Source of the DNA: Euphorbia lathyris
Taxonomy: Eukaryota > Streptophyta > Magnoliopsida > Malpighiales > Euphorbiaceae
Direction: 5' to 3'
Assembly (NCBI RefSeq): GCF_963576675.1
Contig: NC_088917.1
Coordinates: forward strand, 75,564,610 to 75,628,609
Length of the DNA stretch: 64,000 bases
The notes under the pieces were generated by a model. That model was given only the letters and a program-made list of their open reading frames with translations, ran no database searches and was not told the origin of the DNA. The translations under genes were made by a program, and so were the position numbers. Shown here in pieces: positions 11,667-24,124 of the stretch (positions within the stretch are counted from its first letter, which is position 1; each line of letters begins with the position of its first letter).

Positions 11667-14600
11667 ATGAGGGAACGCGCATTCCTATTCGCATTGTTAT
11701 TATGTGTGGTGGCCAGTACGGCAGCGAATGCTAACGAGGAGAAATTGATAGGGAAGAAGATAAAATTGGACACCGGAGGTCTGAGCAGAAAGAGTTTTCC
11801 GGAGGGATTTGTGTTCGGAACGGCGACATCTGCTTATCAAGTTGAAGGAATGGCCGATAAGGATGGTCGAGGTCCTAGCATTTGGGATGAATATGTCAAG
11901 ATTCCTGGTAATTGATTTTTAATTTTAGGTAATTAATCTTTTTGAAATTTGAATTTGAATATATGACTAATGATGATCGTGTGAGATTTGCAGGAAACAT
12001 AGCCAATAATGCTACAGGGGAGGTATCTGTGGACCAATATCATCGCTACAAAGTACGTCATTTTGTCTCTGTTCTTATTATTCTGTTGTATCTCTATCTT
12101 AAAATGGTATAAGTTATGCTTATCCGAAACAGGTCACATTTATCAGATCTTGTAATTTTAAGCAGTGGAGGAACTATAATCATTGGAAACAGTGTAACAT
12201 TTATCTGATCTTGTAATTTTAAGCAGTGACCGAACTATACTAGTGCTCATTCACAGTTAAATTTAGACTTCTTAGAAGTCTAGATCTAACTGTTTGTCGA
12301 TCCAAGCTCTAGGTGAGCAGACAGGTCAGGGATAATCTGTATTAGACCCCAACTCCAAGAGAAAATAAGGCTATGGAAATTTCCATTCTAAACATACAAA
12401 ATCTATAGAATAATTTTGTTATTTATAGAATTTCTAACAAATTCCACTTTAGGAGCATCCGAATCCCCATCTTATTGATGTGACGGAATTACCGACGGAA
12501 AAATAATCCGCCGTTGACTTATAATCAAAACAAATTGTTTTCTTACTAAGTTTTTGTCTATTCACTGCAGAATATTTTGATCCCATTCCGCCATTCATTT
12601 CAAGCCTCGTTGTCTCTGTTCTTATTATTCAATTTTATCTCTATCTTAAAATGGTATAAATTACAAATTTAGTCCTATATTATTGGAAACAGTCAATATT
12701 TAGCAGATCTTGTCATTTTAAGCAGTTGCTGAACTGTAATCATAGGAAACAGTGTGACATTTATCAGATCTTGTAATTTTAAGCAGTGGCGGAACTATAG
12801 GGGTCACGGATAGTCCGTCGCCCCTAATTCCAAGAGAAAATAACGCTATGGAAATTTCGGTTCTAAACATACAAAATCTATAGGGTAATTTTGTTATTTA
12901 TAGAATTTGTGACAAATTCAGCATTAGGAGCATCCAAATCCACATCCTCATCCCTCATCGGGTTGGACGGAATTAGGACGGATTGCCATTGACTTATAAT
13001 CTCAAAAAGAAAATGTGTTCTTACTAAAATTTGGCTATTGACCGCCCAATATTTTGTTATGTTTCCGCCACTAATTTTAAGCCTTATTAAGACAATTTCA
13101 TGTTCTTCCAAACTCTAGCATTTTGCACATCTTAATGGAAAAAACCTCATGTTTCTTTAGTGAGAGTTGAAATTGTTCAGATTGGACAGTTTGTACATGA
13201 GGCTAAATTTCCTCTTTCCTAATAACCATATTGCTAAATTCGTAACTTCTCCTATCTTAAATTAGTTTCTTATTTCCAATTGATCCAACAATTATTAATT
13301 ATTTTTTGTTTCTAATCTTAAAGGAAGATGTAGACATAATGCACAAACTGAACTTTGATGCATACCGGTTTTCAATTTCATGGTCCAGAATTTTCCCAAG
13401 TAATTATCTCCTCTTCTTTTGTTTTTCTGTTTCCATCCATTATAATTTATAATTAAAACCCATATGTATGATGATTCCTAATCTCTCACTCACCTCTTAT
13501 ATGTAGAGGGAACTGGTAAAGTGAATTGGAAGGGTGTTGCCTATTACAATAGGTTGATCAATTACATGCTTAAAAGAGGTTTGTTTTCAAACAATTTATC
13601 TGTTTCAAGTTTTTAGGATTTTCAGAAACTCATAAATGCCACTATTTGGATGTCTGTTTCTCTAGGAATTACTCCATATGCAAATCTTTATCACTATGAT
13701 ATGCCTCTGGCACTTGAGAAGAAGTACTTAGGACTCCTAAATCACCAAGTTGTGTAAGTTTTACAAATTTTCCCCCATCAAGTTTATACATTATAATTTT
13801 ACAGTTATATTGAGAGAGATACTGTATGTGCTGAACTTTGCAGGGAAGACTTTGCCGATTACGCTGATTTTTGTTTCAAGACCTTTGGAGATAGAGTAAA
13901 GAATTGGATGACATTTAATGAACCTAGAGTAATTGCTGCTCTTGGGTATGATAATGGCTTCTTTGCTCCTGCTAGATGCTCTAAATCATATGGAAATTGT
14001 ACAGCCGGGGATTCTGCAACTGAGCCTTACATTGCTGCTCACAATTTGATTTTGTCTCATGCTGCTGCTGTTCAAAGATATAGGCAGAAATATGAGGTGA
14101 GCATCTCTTTGTTTTCAGATGATGTTCTTTTGATTTGTCTTCAAATGTTTTTGAAGTTGTACTTTAATTACAGAAAAAGCAAAAGGGAAGAATAGGGATT
14201 CTGTTAGATTTTGTCTGGTATGAACCCCTTACTAGAGGAAAAGCTGATAATTATGCAGCTCAAAGAGCAAGAGACTTTCATATTGGATGGTATGCATTCT
14301 TTTCTTAATTCTTTCAAGCATTTATTGATTATTAATCTAAACCCAGCAAATGTTTAATTAGGGTTGTAAATGATGAGCGGCTCGACCATGTTCGGCTCCA
14401 TTTATAAACAAGTCGAGCTTCAGCACCGGAAAACTCGGGTCGAAAGCTTGCAAGCAAACTCAATTATAGATTCATGAACAAGCTCATAAATAAGCTCGAT
14501 TATAATGTTCATGAATAGGCTCGTAAGCAAGTTTAATTCGATTATATTTTAATAATAGTATGTTATTATTCTTTAAAGAGTGAAATATAAACTGCGTAGT

Positions 14601-15885
14601 TTTGTACGAAACTCCGTAGTATTTCTATTATCTATTAGGTGAGCTTGTTGACGAATGTAATAAATGAACTGTTCACGAACAGTTTGTTTATTTCTTCAAG
14701 AAATTTGCTCGTTAGCTTGCTTATGAACATAATCAATGAGTGGTCTAAGAGCAAAGTTCATGAATAGAATTAATGAGTTGCTCGGAAGTAAAGTCCGTGA
14801 ACATAATAACTAGCTGCTCATGAACAAAATAAACAATCTACTTGCTAGAAGCTCACAAATAGGATTTTTTAGCTTGAAGCTCGGCTTGAGCTCGTTAATT
14901 TTCTGTCGAGCCAAGCATTAGCAGACCAAAGCTCGGCTCAATTACAACCCTATGCTTAATAATGTTTTTCGGGTGGTGTTATAAGGTTTATTCATCCCAT
15001 TGTGTACGGCGAGTATCCAAGAACAATGCAAGAGATTGTTGGAAAAAGGCTACCAAAGTTTACAAAAAAAGAGGTTAAAATGGTGAAAGGCTCCATTGAT
15101 TTTGTCGGTATCAACCAATACACGACGTACTACATTTCCGACCCCGAAGAAGAAAAACCCAAGTCGTTGGGCTACCAGCAAGACTGGAATGCTGGATTTG
15201 CTTGTAAGAAACTTCTGTACTGACATTGTTCTTGGTCAATATATAACCATGTAGTTTTACTGACATGAAGTTTCATTAACTTTGTAGATGAAAAGAACGG
15301 AAAGCCAATCGGTCAAAGGGTAATTATATAATCATCGTCATTGCGCGATATTTACGCTTTAATAACACAAGAGCCATATGATTTTAAGTTCATATGTTAT
15401 TATGTGTTGAATTGCAGGCATATTCAGATTGGCTTTATGATGTACCATGGGGATTGTACAAGGCTTTAATGTATATAAAAGAACGGTATGGAAACCCGAC
15501 GGTGATCCTATCCGAAAACGGTATGGGTTGTTATTAGTACATTTAGTTGTTTGATTAACATATCTTCTTAAGTCTGGCTGAGTTTGTTGGCTTTCAATTC
15601 GGTACAGGTATGGATGATCCCGGTAATGTCACAATGTCCCAAGGATTGCACGATACGACTAGGATCAACTACTACGGAAGCTATTTGACACAACTGAAGA
15701 AGGCTGTTGATGATGGAGCCAATGCAATTGGGTATTTCGCGTGGTCATTGCTAGACAACTTCGAATGGAAATCAGGCTACACTTCGAGGTTCGGTATTGT
15801 CTACGTTGATTACTCGAACCTCAAAAGACACCCGAAAATGTCTGCCTACTGGTTCAAGAAACTACTCAAGCGAAACAAACATTAA
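11667..15885 (+). CDS. GH1 beta-glucosidase, BGLU44-like, 11 exons
   Basis: Glycoside hydrolase family 1 enzyme that hydrolyses beta-glucosides (or beta-mannosides in relatives). Exons: 11667-11907, 11994-12052, 13324-13399, 13507-13578, 13666-13753, 13844-14096, 14174-14289, 14986-15203, 15288-15319, 15418-15520, 15608-15885. They sum to 1536 nt (511 aa plus stop); all borders are GT-AG and in phase. Residues 1 to about 22 are a hydrophobic signal peptide, so secretion or vacuolar entry is likely. The acid/base glutamate is E205 in TFNEP and the nucleophile is E418 in ILSENG, followed by MDDPGN as in BGLU44-like proteins. [14 protein letters not shown] near the N-terminus and [11 protein letters not shown] near the C-terminus are GH1 signatures. 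Length is normal. Introns 2 and 7 hold hAT MITEs. Substrate cannot be told from sequence. Confidence 0.93.
12061..13090. repeat. Tandem duplication of about 550 bp inside intron 2
   Basis: The stretch beginning TCTCTGTTCTTATTATTC at about 12065 recurs at about 12613. The following sequence runs in parallel through a MITE and its flank: GAGAAAATAA.GCTATGGAAATTTC and AACATACAAAATCTATAG occur once in each copy. The copies have diverged by substitutions and by an extra block with a small palindrome (12255-12300) in the first. Confidence 0.75.
12784..13073. mobile_element. hAT-type MITE in intron 2 of the beta-glucosidase gene
   Basis: Ends CAGTGGCGGAAC and (reverse complement of the right end) TAGTGGCGGAAAC. 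It has a perfect 8-bp duplication, ATTTTAAG, at 12776-12783 and 13074-13081. Eight-bp duplications are typical of hAT transposons. An older, duplicated copy runs from about 12224 to 12593, with flanks ATTTTAAG and ATTTCAAG. No coding sequence. Confidence 0.8.
14359..14952. mobile_element. hAT-type MITE in intron 7 of the beta-glucosidase gene
   Basis: The 594-bp element begins TAGGGTTGTAA and ends TTACAACCCTA. The flanks TGTTTAAT (14351-14358) and TGCTTAAT (14953-14960) are an 8-bp target duplication with one change. Inside, GAGCTCG/CGAGCT-type words recur in both orientations. It makes up most of the intron and does not touch the splice sites. Confidence 0.82.
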
Positions 15886-16617
15886 CTTCTATAGCATTTA
15901 TCTTTAGAGTTTTCAATCTTCTAGACAATAATGTATTAGCAATTAAGAAAAGTCTAAGTAGATGTGTAAGTGCATGAATTGAGTTCTATTATTGTTACTC
16001 TTAATTTGATTGATAAAAATACAAAGTACTAGTTCCGCTCTATCAGGATAAATGGTATTTCACTTTCAATCTATGATGTGCTAAAATGAAAACGGAAACC
16101 GGAAATAGAATTTCTAAAAAACATAGAAAACAAAAATGTGGGAAAAAATATAAATATTTAAAAATATAAAGGTATAATTATCAAGGCCAGTTCATAAATC
16201 ATGTAAATATTTTTTATATATGTATGATTTTATACCTTAATTAATAAAAAATTTGACTTCAATTCATAAATCATAAACCTTAAAAAATATATCTTAGACC
16301 TCTAATCTAATTCATAAAACCTAGTTATTAAAATATATGAATAACAATTGTTTCCTTAATTTGACATTATTTAAATTAGTACTTGATATAGTTGTAAACA
16401 ATTTTATAAATCCGAATTTATGTGTAAGTTTCTCTATTTATAAATGAAAAAAATATAATAAACATAAAAATAAATATATAAAATTATTGTTGATAAAACA
16501 TAATTTAATTTTGAGTTTTTATAGATTTTTATTCAATTACCAAGAAAATAAAAAGGTAAAAAATCTATTTGACAATAAATACAAAAAAAAATCTTAATAT
16601 TAAAAAGAACAAGTGTC
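15886..16617. other. 3' flank of the beta-glucosidase gene, AT-rich
   Basis: The first 100 bases are the likely 3' UTR. The remainder is AT-rich, with no recognisable gene or bounded element. Confidence 0.5.
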
Positions 16618-17149
16618 TTCGGGATGGCTCCTGCCTTAGTAATGGCAGAATTGCTGCTGGTGGAGTTCTTCGGGATGCTGGTGGCGCCTGGCTGGCTGGG
16701 TTTACCCATAACTTAGGTACAGGCTCCTCCTTTACTGCAGAGCTCTGGGGGATCTTGTCTGGCATTAAACTCGCCATTCGCATGGGTGTTAAAAGACTTT
16801 CGGTGGAGTCTGACAATTTGGAGGCTATCAACAGGATTTCGGATAGACAGGCTGTTTGTCTTAAGAGTCAGAATCTCATTAAAGTCATCTTGAGGCTTCG
16901 TCCTGCCTTCGATTCTCTTACCTTCTCCCATATTTATAGGGAGCAAAACCGCGTGGCGGATCGCTTGGCAGCTGCTGGGCATGGGGGGATGTTAGGTGTT
17001 TCTACCCTTTCCGTGCCTCCTTCTTTTCTGTTACCTTCTCTTCTTGAGGATAGGATTGGGGTCATTCTTCCTAGACTGATCCCGGGTTAGGTTTTTGTTT
17101 GTTTGTTTTTTTTTTTCCCTTCTTACCAAAAAAAAAAAAAAAAAAAAAA
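16618..17149 (+). mobile_element. 5'-truncated LINE with poly(A) tail
   Basis: The inserted 3' end of a LINE is flanked by a perfect 10-bp duplication AACAAGTGTC (16608-16617 and 17150-17159) and ends in about 21 A residues. It encodes the RNase H domain and a short 3' UTR. Intact duplication and tail suggest a fairly recent target-primed insertion. A related 3' end is at 47960-48665 on the minus strand. Confidence 0.88.
16620..17090 (+). pseudogene. LINE RNase H (RVT_3) domain, truncated
   Basis: The open frame encodes the RNase H-like C-terminus of a plant LINE polyprotein. Visible motifs are GRIAAGGVLRDAGGAWLAGF, FTAELWGILSG, VESDNLEAI and HIYREQNRVADRLA, which hold the acidic residues of the fold. 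It ends at a stop after LPRLIPG. The frame is open because the insertion is young, but it has no reverse transcriptase and starts inside the protein, so it is not a gene. Confidence 0.85.
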
Positions 17150-17182
17150 AACAAGTGTCATTATTCATGGGTCTTTAAATTA

Positions 17183-17403
17183 GGGTCCGTTTGTTTTATC
17201 TGCTGTTTGCTGTTTCCTGTTACGGTTTGCTGTTTGGTGTTTGAAAAGGCTGCTGTTTCAAAAAGCAGGGAATCTCTGCTTTTATAAAAAGCTACTTTTC
17301 GGCTACAAAATGCAAACAGGAGATGTCTAACCAAACACCTTAAACTCTCTTTTTCAAAGGGAAAAGGCAAACGGGAGGTCGAAAAGCAGCTACCAAACGC
17401 CCC
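17183..17403. mobile_element. PIF/Harbinger-type MITE, family M1 copy 1
   Basis: 221-bp element flanked by TTA (17180-17182 and 17404-17406). The ends GGGTCCGTTTG and (reverse complement of the right end) GGGGCGTTTGG are inverted. The interior contains CTGCTGTTTGCTGTTT-type text. A sister copy of nearly the same length lies 480 bp downstream. Confidence 0.75.
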
Positions 17404-17886
17404 TTAGTCTTTCTATCAAAAAAAAATAAAAGAGAAAATAAACTGAAAGAAGAAGAAATAGAGCTTTGCATGTTAGAAAATCCAACGAAAAGAAGATAGA
17501 TCATCATTAGAAAAATAGAGAGAAGCAAAATATCACCTCTACTTCAAAGCGTAAAAAAGTTAAATTCCAGTTCAATCTCATTCAAAAAGATCTAGTAATT
17601 CAATGAAAGGAGAAATTAAAAGTGGTAAGTTAGTTTAAATAAAATTAGGTTTATGACTTTTGAAATCAGTTAAACCTTTCACTGAAACTATGAAACTATT
17701 TCAGTTTTGCTTTTACTATTTGAATTATGAATCTGATTCTGAATCGCATACTAAAATTATTTGAGGCTTTCTTATGGTAATTATATGCCTGGAAACATTT
17801 CATATCAATTTGTTTGAGCATTTTCGTGCATCATAGCCTTCAATCTGCGTTTACTGAAAACTTATCAAATAGTTATTGGATAGTTA

Positions 17887-18108
17887 GAGTCCGTTTGGCT
17901 ATTTGCTGTTCTTGTTTGCTTACCGTTATAGTTTGCTATTTGCCTTTGGAAAATACTGATTTTTTAAAAAGATTTTCTGATTTTGTAAAAAAACTACTTT
18001 TTTCAGTTGTAAAAGGCAAACAGAAAATATCTAACCAAACACCTAAAATTCTACTTTTTAAAGTGAAAAGGCAAACCGGAGATGAAAAGTAGATAACCGA
18101 ACGCCCCT
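17887..18108. mobile_element. PIF/Harbinger-type MITE, family M1 copy 2
   Basis: 222-bp element with TTA at 17884-17886 and 18109-18111. The ends resemble those of 17183-17403 (GAGTCCGTTTGG / CGAACGCCCC). A third, degraded relative follows at about 18112-18260. Confidence 0.68.
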
Positions 18109-18273
18109 TTAGATCCCGTTATCAAATAACTATTGTTTCATGTTGCCATTTAATGTTACGGTTTGCCGTTGAAAAATAAATAAATAAATAAAAACTACTT
18201 AACAGAAAATGTGTCTAATCAAACATCTAAAACTTTAACGAAAAAGGCAAACAGAAAGACAAAAATGAGCATC

Positions 18274-21200
18274 TTATACACGAGAAAAGAAATTCAAGAT
18301 ACTATTCTGCTTGGTATCGTTAGTCTTGAGACTACTTCTCTTTGATTTCTCATTTTTGCCTCTACCTTTCCTAGACTTAGAATTGACACTTTCTTGGGAT
18401 ATGTCTACATTTTCGACGTTGATTACCTCTGAAATCTGTTCATCAATGCTCTCCATTTGATGCAAGTCAGCTTCGTTCCCTTTTCTTTTCTTTGAAAAGT
18501 TGTTACAAGGAACCTTTGATTCAGGAGTCGAGCAAAATAGCTCATCGTCCTCCAGCATGATTGGAACTTCCTCTGTGCAACTCTTTATCATGAATGGATT
18601 GTTAGAGATCTTCCGCGGCGGAATGTCATCTGAAGCCATTGGTGTTTGTGTTTTTAGTTGTGGTTCTGTTGGTGAAACTAGCTTCTGAAGTGCTACTGCT
18701 TCTTTGATATACTTCTTTTCAGTAATCTGATCCTGCTTTATTACCTTCTCTGCAACTACAACAATTCAATATGGTTGGTGTCAGAAGTCGGATCACAGGA
18801 CACGAAATCCACACGCAATTTTAGTGTTTGGGTGTAGCTTACTAGACAATGTGTCATTTTTGGGTTGACACACAAAAAAATTTAGTTGGGTTAGGATTAC
18901 CCAAAAATGACACAAAATAACAGTAATATTTAAAATTATTGTTTTTTTCACTCGTGTTTTTATGTCATTAAAGATAATAAAATTATAATTATTATTTTCA
19001 AATATGATTCCAACGTCTTAAATCGTGATAAACACACTACATGACTCTCTAATATGATATTAGTGGACTTTTCGATGGTTAGTATTAATATGCTCATCTA
19101 AAAATGACATAAAGTATTTAAAAATGTTACCATATGTTCTTACATTTTTAAAAGTTATTATTAATATATATGCATAACAAAATTATATGTAATTCGGAAA
19201 CACGACATGGAATCAACACTAACCGAACAGATTACACTGATACAAAAGTTTTTGGGTTGGGTTTAAATTTTCTCCTTTTAAGGCGAACCCAAAAATGACA
19301 CGATTTGAACACAGTAATTCACAGGTCTATATGATAGGAATAGTTTTATGAAACGTAAGTTAAGAAAATGTTCGTTAAGGATTGTCGAACTTGCCTGTAA
19401 TTTCTGAAGAATTGCTCAAGAAGCAGCTTTTTTCTCTGGAGGCTCGAGCTGCTTCTGGTTTCCGGACTTCACAAAAATTTGAGATGAAAAGGGGGGCATG
19501 AATCTCCTGATGAAGTTTAGAACTAGGAGAGCAATCAAAGGCCTCCATGTTCATCGGATTTAAGTTTCCTTCAGCAATCGCAACTGCTATCGAAGGAGGT
19601 AAGTCTCTAATATAATTTACAGACAGTTAAGGCAAACACTAAAAAGGCAAATTTTTAAACTTTATACTCGGCTCAAAGTGTGCATTTAGTCACATCTAGT
19701 CCCCGAGCTTTATTCGATATTTTCACTCTGTTAAAGACTAACTGTTACCAAATCGTAACAGAGACTGCCAAGTACAAGGAGCAAAATATGTATTTTTTTA
19801 CGCCTGGAATTACCATATTTAACGGTAATCGAAGCATCTAAGAAGTAAAAGTTCATGATGCATTAATTTTCAGAAATGGAATGAGCTCAACACTAGGAAT
19901 AGGATACGGTCCGAGGTAATCAAGCTCCCCTGCTGAAGAATCTTTAAGATCTTGTGAAAGTGGTTTCATGTGTTTGAGTTTCTTAGTTCTGGCATCATAT
20001 CTGCATAGACATTGAAAAACCAGTCTGTCATGGGGTTTAACATAAGCTTAGGAATCATTGAAATAACTTAATTTGCAATCTACATACATTCTTGCATGCT
20101 GAAAAACTGCAAATGCTTCTTTGAAATATTTGGGGTAATCTTCAGGCATTTGAGTGCCTTTCTCCAACTTCAGAACTGATAAAACCTGTAGGCACATATG
20201 ATAATTAGGACTGTCAATTTTTGAAGTGACTGCACAATTTACAGTGACGGAGTGAGCAGTTTTAAATACTTACACGATCCAAGTTCCGGTACTTGGAGAC
20301 TAAGGAATGGGCCTTCACAGGGCCAATCCCAGGAACAGAGGGAAGGAAATCACAGCCAGCTAAAATACACATACCTGTAGAACATTTCAAAAAAATGATC
20401 CATTTTACAATTTATAATCCAAACTTGTACATAAAATTTATGTCTCTATGTCTCTATCTCATAATAATCATATGAAAATCCAAAGGTGCAACTTGTTTCA
20501 ATCATGATTTTGGAAGCACATTCCAGAATCAAAGTGTAGAGATTTCCCCTTCTGGAATACTGAAATGCTTTATTTGTTTACTTTTCTGCAAAATTTGCCT
20601 CTGTTTTGTTTGCATAAATGACTAAACTTCCATCAGATTACAGTAGGAGTGACAATGTCTGATATGATAATACGATTTATAGAGTCAATCCAACTGGCAC
20701 AACATGATTGACCCCTTTTTTTTTGTTCATATCATATATAATGACATGTAACATGTAGATAATAACATAACTCAGATTTTGACAAAAACATTGTGAACAA
20801 AAAAACTCCGTAAGTTTGTCATGGAGCACTCACCAGTGAACAATTTCATATCGAAATATCGGAATGAAGGTTTGCAAGACACGGCTTCAAAAACATTGTC
20901 TAAGAGTATCAGGTCACCATTGCCGAATCTGTCCATCTTAAATATGGTCTGTAGCAAGCAACAAAAAAGAAAATCAAGACAAGACAATATCTACAATTTT
21001 GAATAATGAAGAGAAAATATGAACCAGTGAGCAGGAGAGCAGTAGACCTCCATCTCCAGCAAATCAAAGTTTTGTGGAAGTTCTTACAGCTTGGCAACCG
21101 TATGCCAACAAATCACTATCCTCTGTGATAACTGCTGATATGCCACCATTTTCTTCTCCAAGACTTGATAAATATGCTAGTTGTGCATCAGCCTCATATG

Positions 21201-23601
21201 GAGCTACCACAAATTCCACTTTTTCTGATTTCAAGATCTGAAATACACCAATAGTACATGACTGTCAAGGAATATACATGAAAAGTTTTTTTTTTTTTGT
21301 CGTTTAAGATATTTTACTACAAATCTACCCTTAATACTTCTTTTCTAAAACACTACTTTTCATGCTGAAATTCTCATTTTCCTTAATTCTTATGGCTTCA
21401 TTATAAGATTGTAGATTGTATTAAACCTCTCTCTTAGTGTAAATTGGGGGAAATTTGAGAAAACCTTAACAAAAGTGTAAAGATAATATAAAAAGTCATG
21501 TAAAAAAACCTTAAAAGCCATATAATAAAAAACAGGGGGGTAGATCTCTAGTTTGAAATATATACAAGTATAACCGTTAAAGAACACTGAACCCAAAAGC
21601 TCGAGTCAATACATAATTTAGTACCCGAATTGTCTTTTGGGCTTGAATTGCAGACAAACATAGTAATCTCTATCTTGTGTTGAGATTTATTTGATGAATG
21701 TTTGAATTTTTTTTAGTTAAGGGACTCTAATATCAATGTCAAAGAATTAATAAATCCAAAAGTGTAAACTAATAGGTAAGATTCCAAAAGTAGTTTTTAT
21801 GTATATCCAACAATAACCAAATTATAATCAGATTCAGTAATATGCAGAGTCGTGGATAGAACTGCTACAACTATAAGCAAGCTATAATATATGGAAGTTG
21901 GAAAAATTATGTACCTTAATTAGTTGCTTCGCCATTACTGGGGTTATACTCACTGCTCTCTACAAGTTACAACAAATATGAAGAGATAGATGTTAACATT
22001 ATTGGGAAAACAGACTAAAGCACATAGGATTATTTACATATCTAACAAAATAACATAAACCAAATACAACTTAAGCAGAAAACATAAAGGATGTACAAAT
22101 CTGTTATTGTTCAATGTTAGCACAAAACTAGATATGCAGTTCTAGAACCAAATCAAGCAGAAAACAAAAGAAGAAATCAAACAAATATGTGGAGACGAAT
22201 GGCTGATTTATTTGCTCTTCAGGTAGGGAGAGGATGGGATTTTCTTACTGTCTAATAAAATTGTGCCTAGACACGTCTTTGACAAGGTGCTAAGCTCATA
22301 AAAGCTATGCTCAAACGTGTCATGTAGCTAATTGAATTAAAAGTTTAAACGGATAGTTAAAACCCCATTCATATTAATATCCGTCACACGCCGCACGTGA
22401 ATGGTCAATGGGCTTAAAAAGTGTACAAGCCCATATTAACACGTCATGCAATTTAATCAACAAATTTATCATGGGACCGAATCTAAAAGGCTCTTATATA
22501 CCATATCATGAAACCAAATGAACTAAAAGCTCATTGATATGATATCGTGGAACCAATTAAACTAAAAATATAAACCTATACTTAAAGTTCAATTCATATT
22601 AATTTCTGACCACTGAAGACCTCTTTGAGCAGAGTCCACCTTATGACTTCTCAAGTGACATGCCTGGAGCGTACAGCACTAAGCTCAAAAATGTACACTC
22701 AGGCAAACGTCTCTGGAACAGAGCCCACCTTTGACTTCTCAAACAAGATGCCTAGAACCTAGAGCCTTTTATGCCCGAGGCATGCAAGAGACGTGCTATT
22801 GATAACTATGGCTTTTCATCATTTATAGATGTAGGCAAAATTAGCACCACGTAAATCTTTAATTCTTGTGATTGTATGTTTACTTTCTTGTTCCACATGT
22901 CAAGCTAAACATCTGTCTTGGGAATGTTAATCTAATTCATTGGTTCGATGTTAATCAACACCTGGCCTTCTCTTAATTAAGGTTTGTTGCACACTAGACA
23001 TTGAACTCGACAACTTACTTAAGCAGCATCTAAAACCACTCCCAAATCAAGCTAACCTTGATTGGTAAACAAAAACCAAATTCAAACCTAGAAGCAGCAA
23101 TTAACAAATATGTTTATGCCAATAAGCATGCTACATTCAAGAACGTAAGTTAAGCATTGGTAGTAAAACAATTGAGCACAACACAAACAAAAAGGTAAAA
23201 TTCCCAAACCTGGAAGAGCTCAGCGGCACCATTAACATTTCCTAGCTTAAGCTTTTCCATAGCTAACTCACGATTAGTTTCTCTTCTCCTAATCAAGCCA
23301 AAATCAAATAGATAAATAAATATCAAGTGTCGCTAACAGAAAAATTAAACACATGAAACTCAAAATGCCATCTATTAGACCTGTTCCTTTCATCTTCTGT
23401 TCCAGCTTTACAAGGAATACTTGCACCATCAAAAACAACAACAGGAGTTATTTTGTAGAACCTAAGAAGATTGATTCGGTGCACAAAATAATCCAAATAT
23501 CGCAATTGTTTATTGCCTTTTGAATCCAAACATATCTCCATGCTGCAGGAATAAGCTGCGACAATAAGCAATTAAGAAAATATGAATCTCCTTCAGAAAA
23601 C

Positions 23602-23638
<37 letters not shown>

Positions 23639-23862
23639 AAATGCTGAAAGATGAGCAAAAGCTACATTACCTCCTTTATGAAGCCATGAATAAGCATCGA
23701 TACCTACCTGAAAAATCGATGAATTTAAGTCAGAGAGAAAGAGAAACTGAGAAACGAAGAATTGCAAGAAGGATAGATTCTTACTCGTTTTCCGGCGAAT
23801 TTCTTGATGTGAATAGATTCAATGTATGGTTTCATGAACCTGAGAAGATCTTTGATACCCAT
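18274..23862 (-). CDS. EXO1B: EXO1B-type 5'-3' exonuclease (Rad2/XPG family), 12 exons
   Basis: Structure-specific 5'-3' nuclease of the Rad2/FEN1 family, resembling the Arabidopsis EXO1B-type protein; it acts in nuclear DNA repair or recombination. Exons, 5' to 3': 23862-23785, 23707-23671, 23555-23381, 23288-23210, 21959-21915, 21237-21088, 20948-20834, 20374-20274, 20185-20088, 20000-19894, 19604-19395, 18749-18274. Total 1671 nt, 556 aa. The start MGIKDLLRF is the family N-terminus. Metal-binding acids are in place: D30, D81, E153, D155, D178, D180 and D235; [12 protein letters not shown] begins the helix-hairpin-helix. The C-terminus is Lys/Ser-rich and ends [11 protein letters not shown], a PIP-box. 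Intron 11 uses a GC donor (AG|GCAAGT). Intron 4 (1.25 kb) and intron 11 contain repeat-like sequence. The exon 10/11 border is the least certain junction. Confidence 0.9.
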
Positions 23863-24124
23863 CTGAAGCTGGCTGCTGCTTCGACAGAAACCCCTAATTT
23901 ATGACTGAGTTGTTTTTTGTAATGCTATTTTCAGAGAGAAATTGGCGGGAAGATCAGCAAATGGCAAAATATGGAGGCAAAGGCGAAATAAGAAATGAGT
24001 ATCGAGTGACGCTGCTGTTACGATTTGCTTTTGTAACAGGCAAATGGTACATATCCACGTAATAACATTAAACAGTGTAATAGTATTGGATACGGCATGT
24101 TTTATTTTAGCCAATCAACTTCTT

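Noticed and set aside
23611..23638. Poly(A) tract as a sign of a retrotransposed insert in the EXO1B gene
   Set aside because: No insert body or target duplication adjoins it; it is a homopolymer in a short intron.
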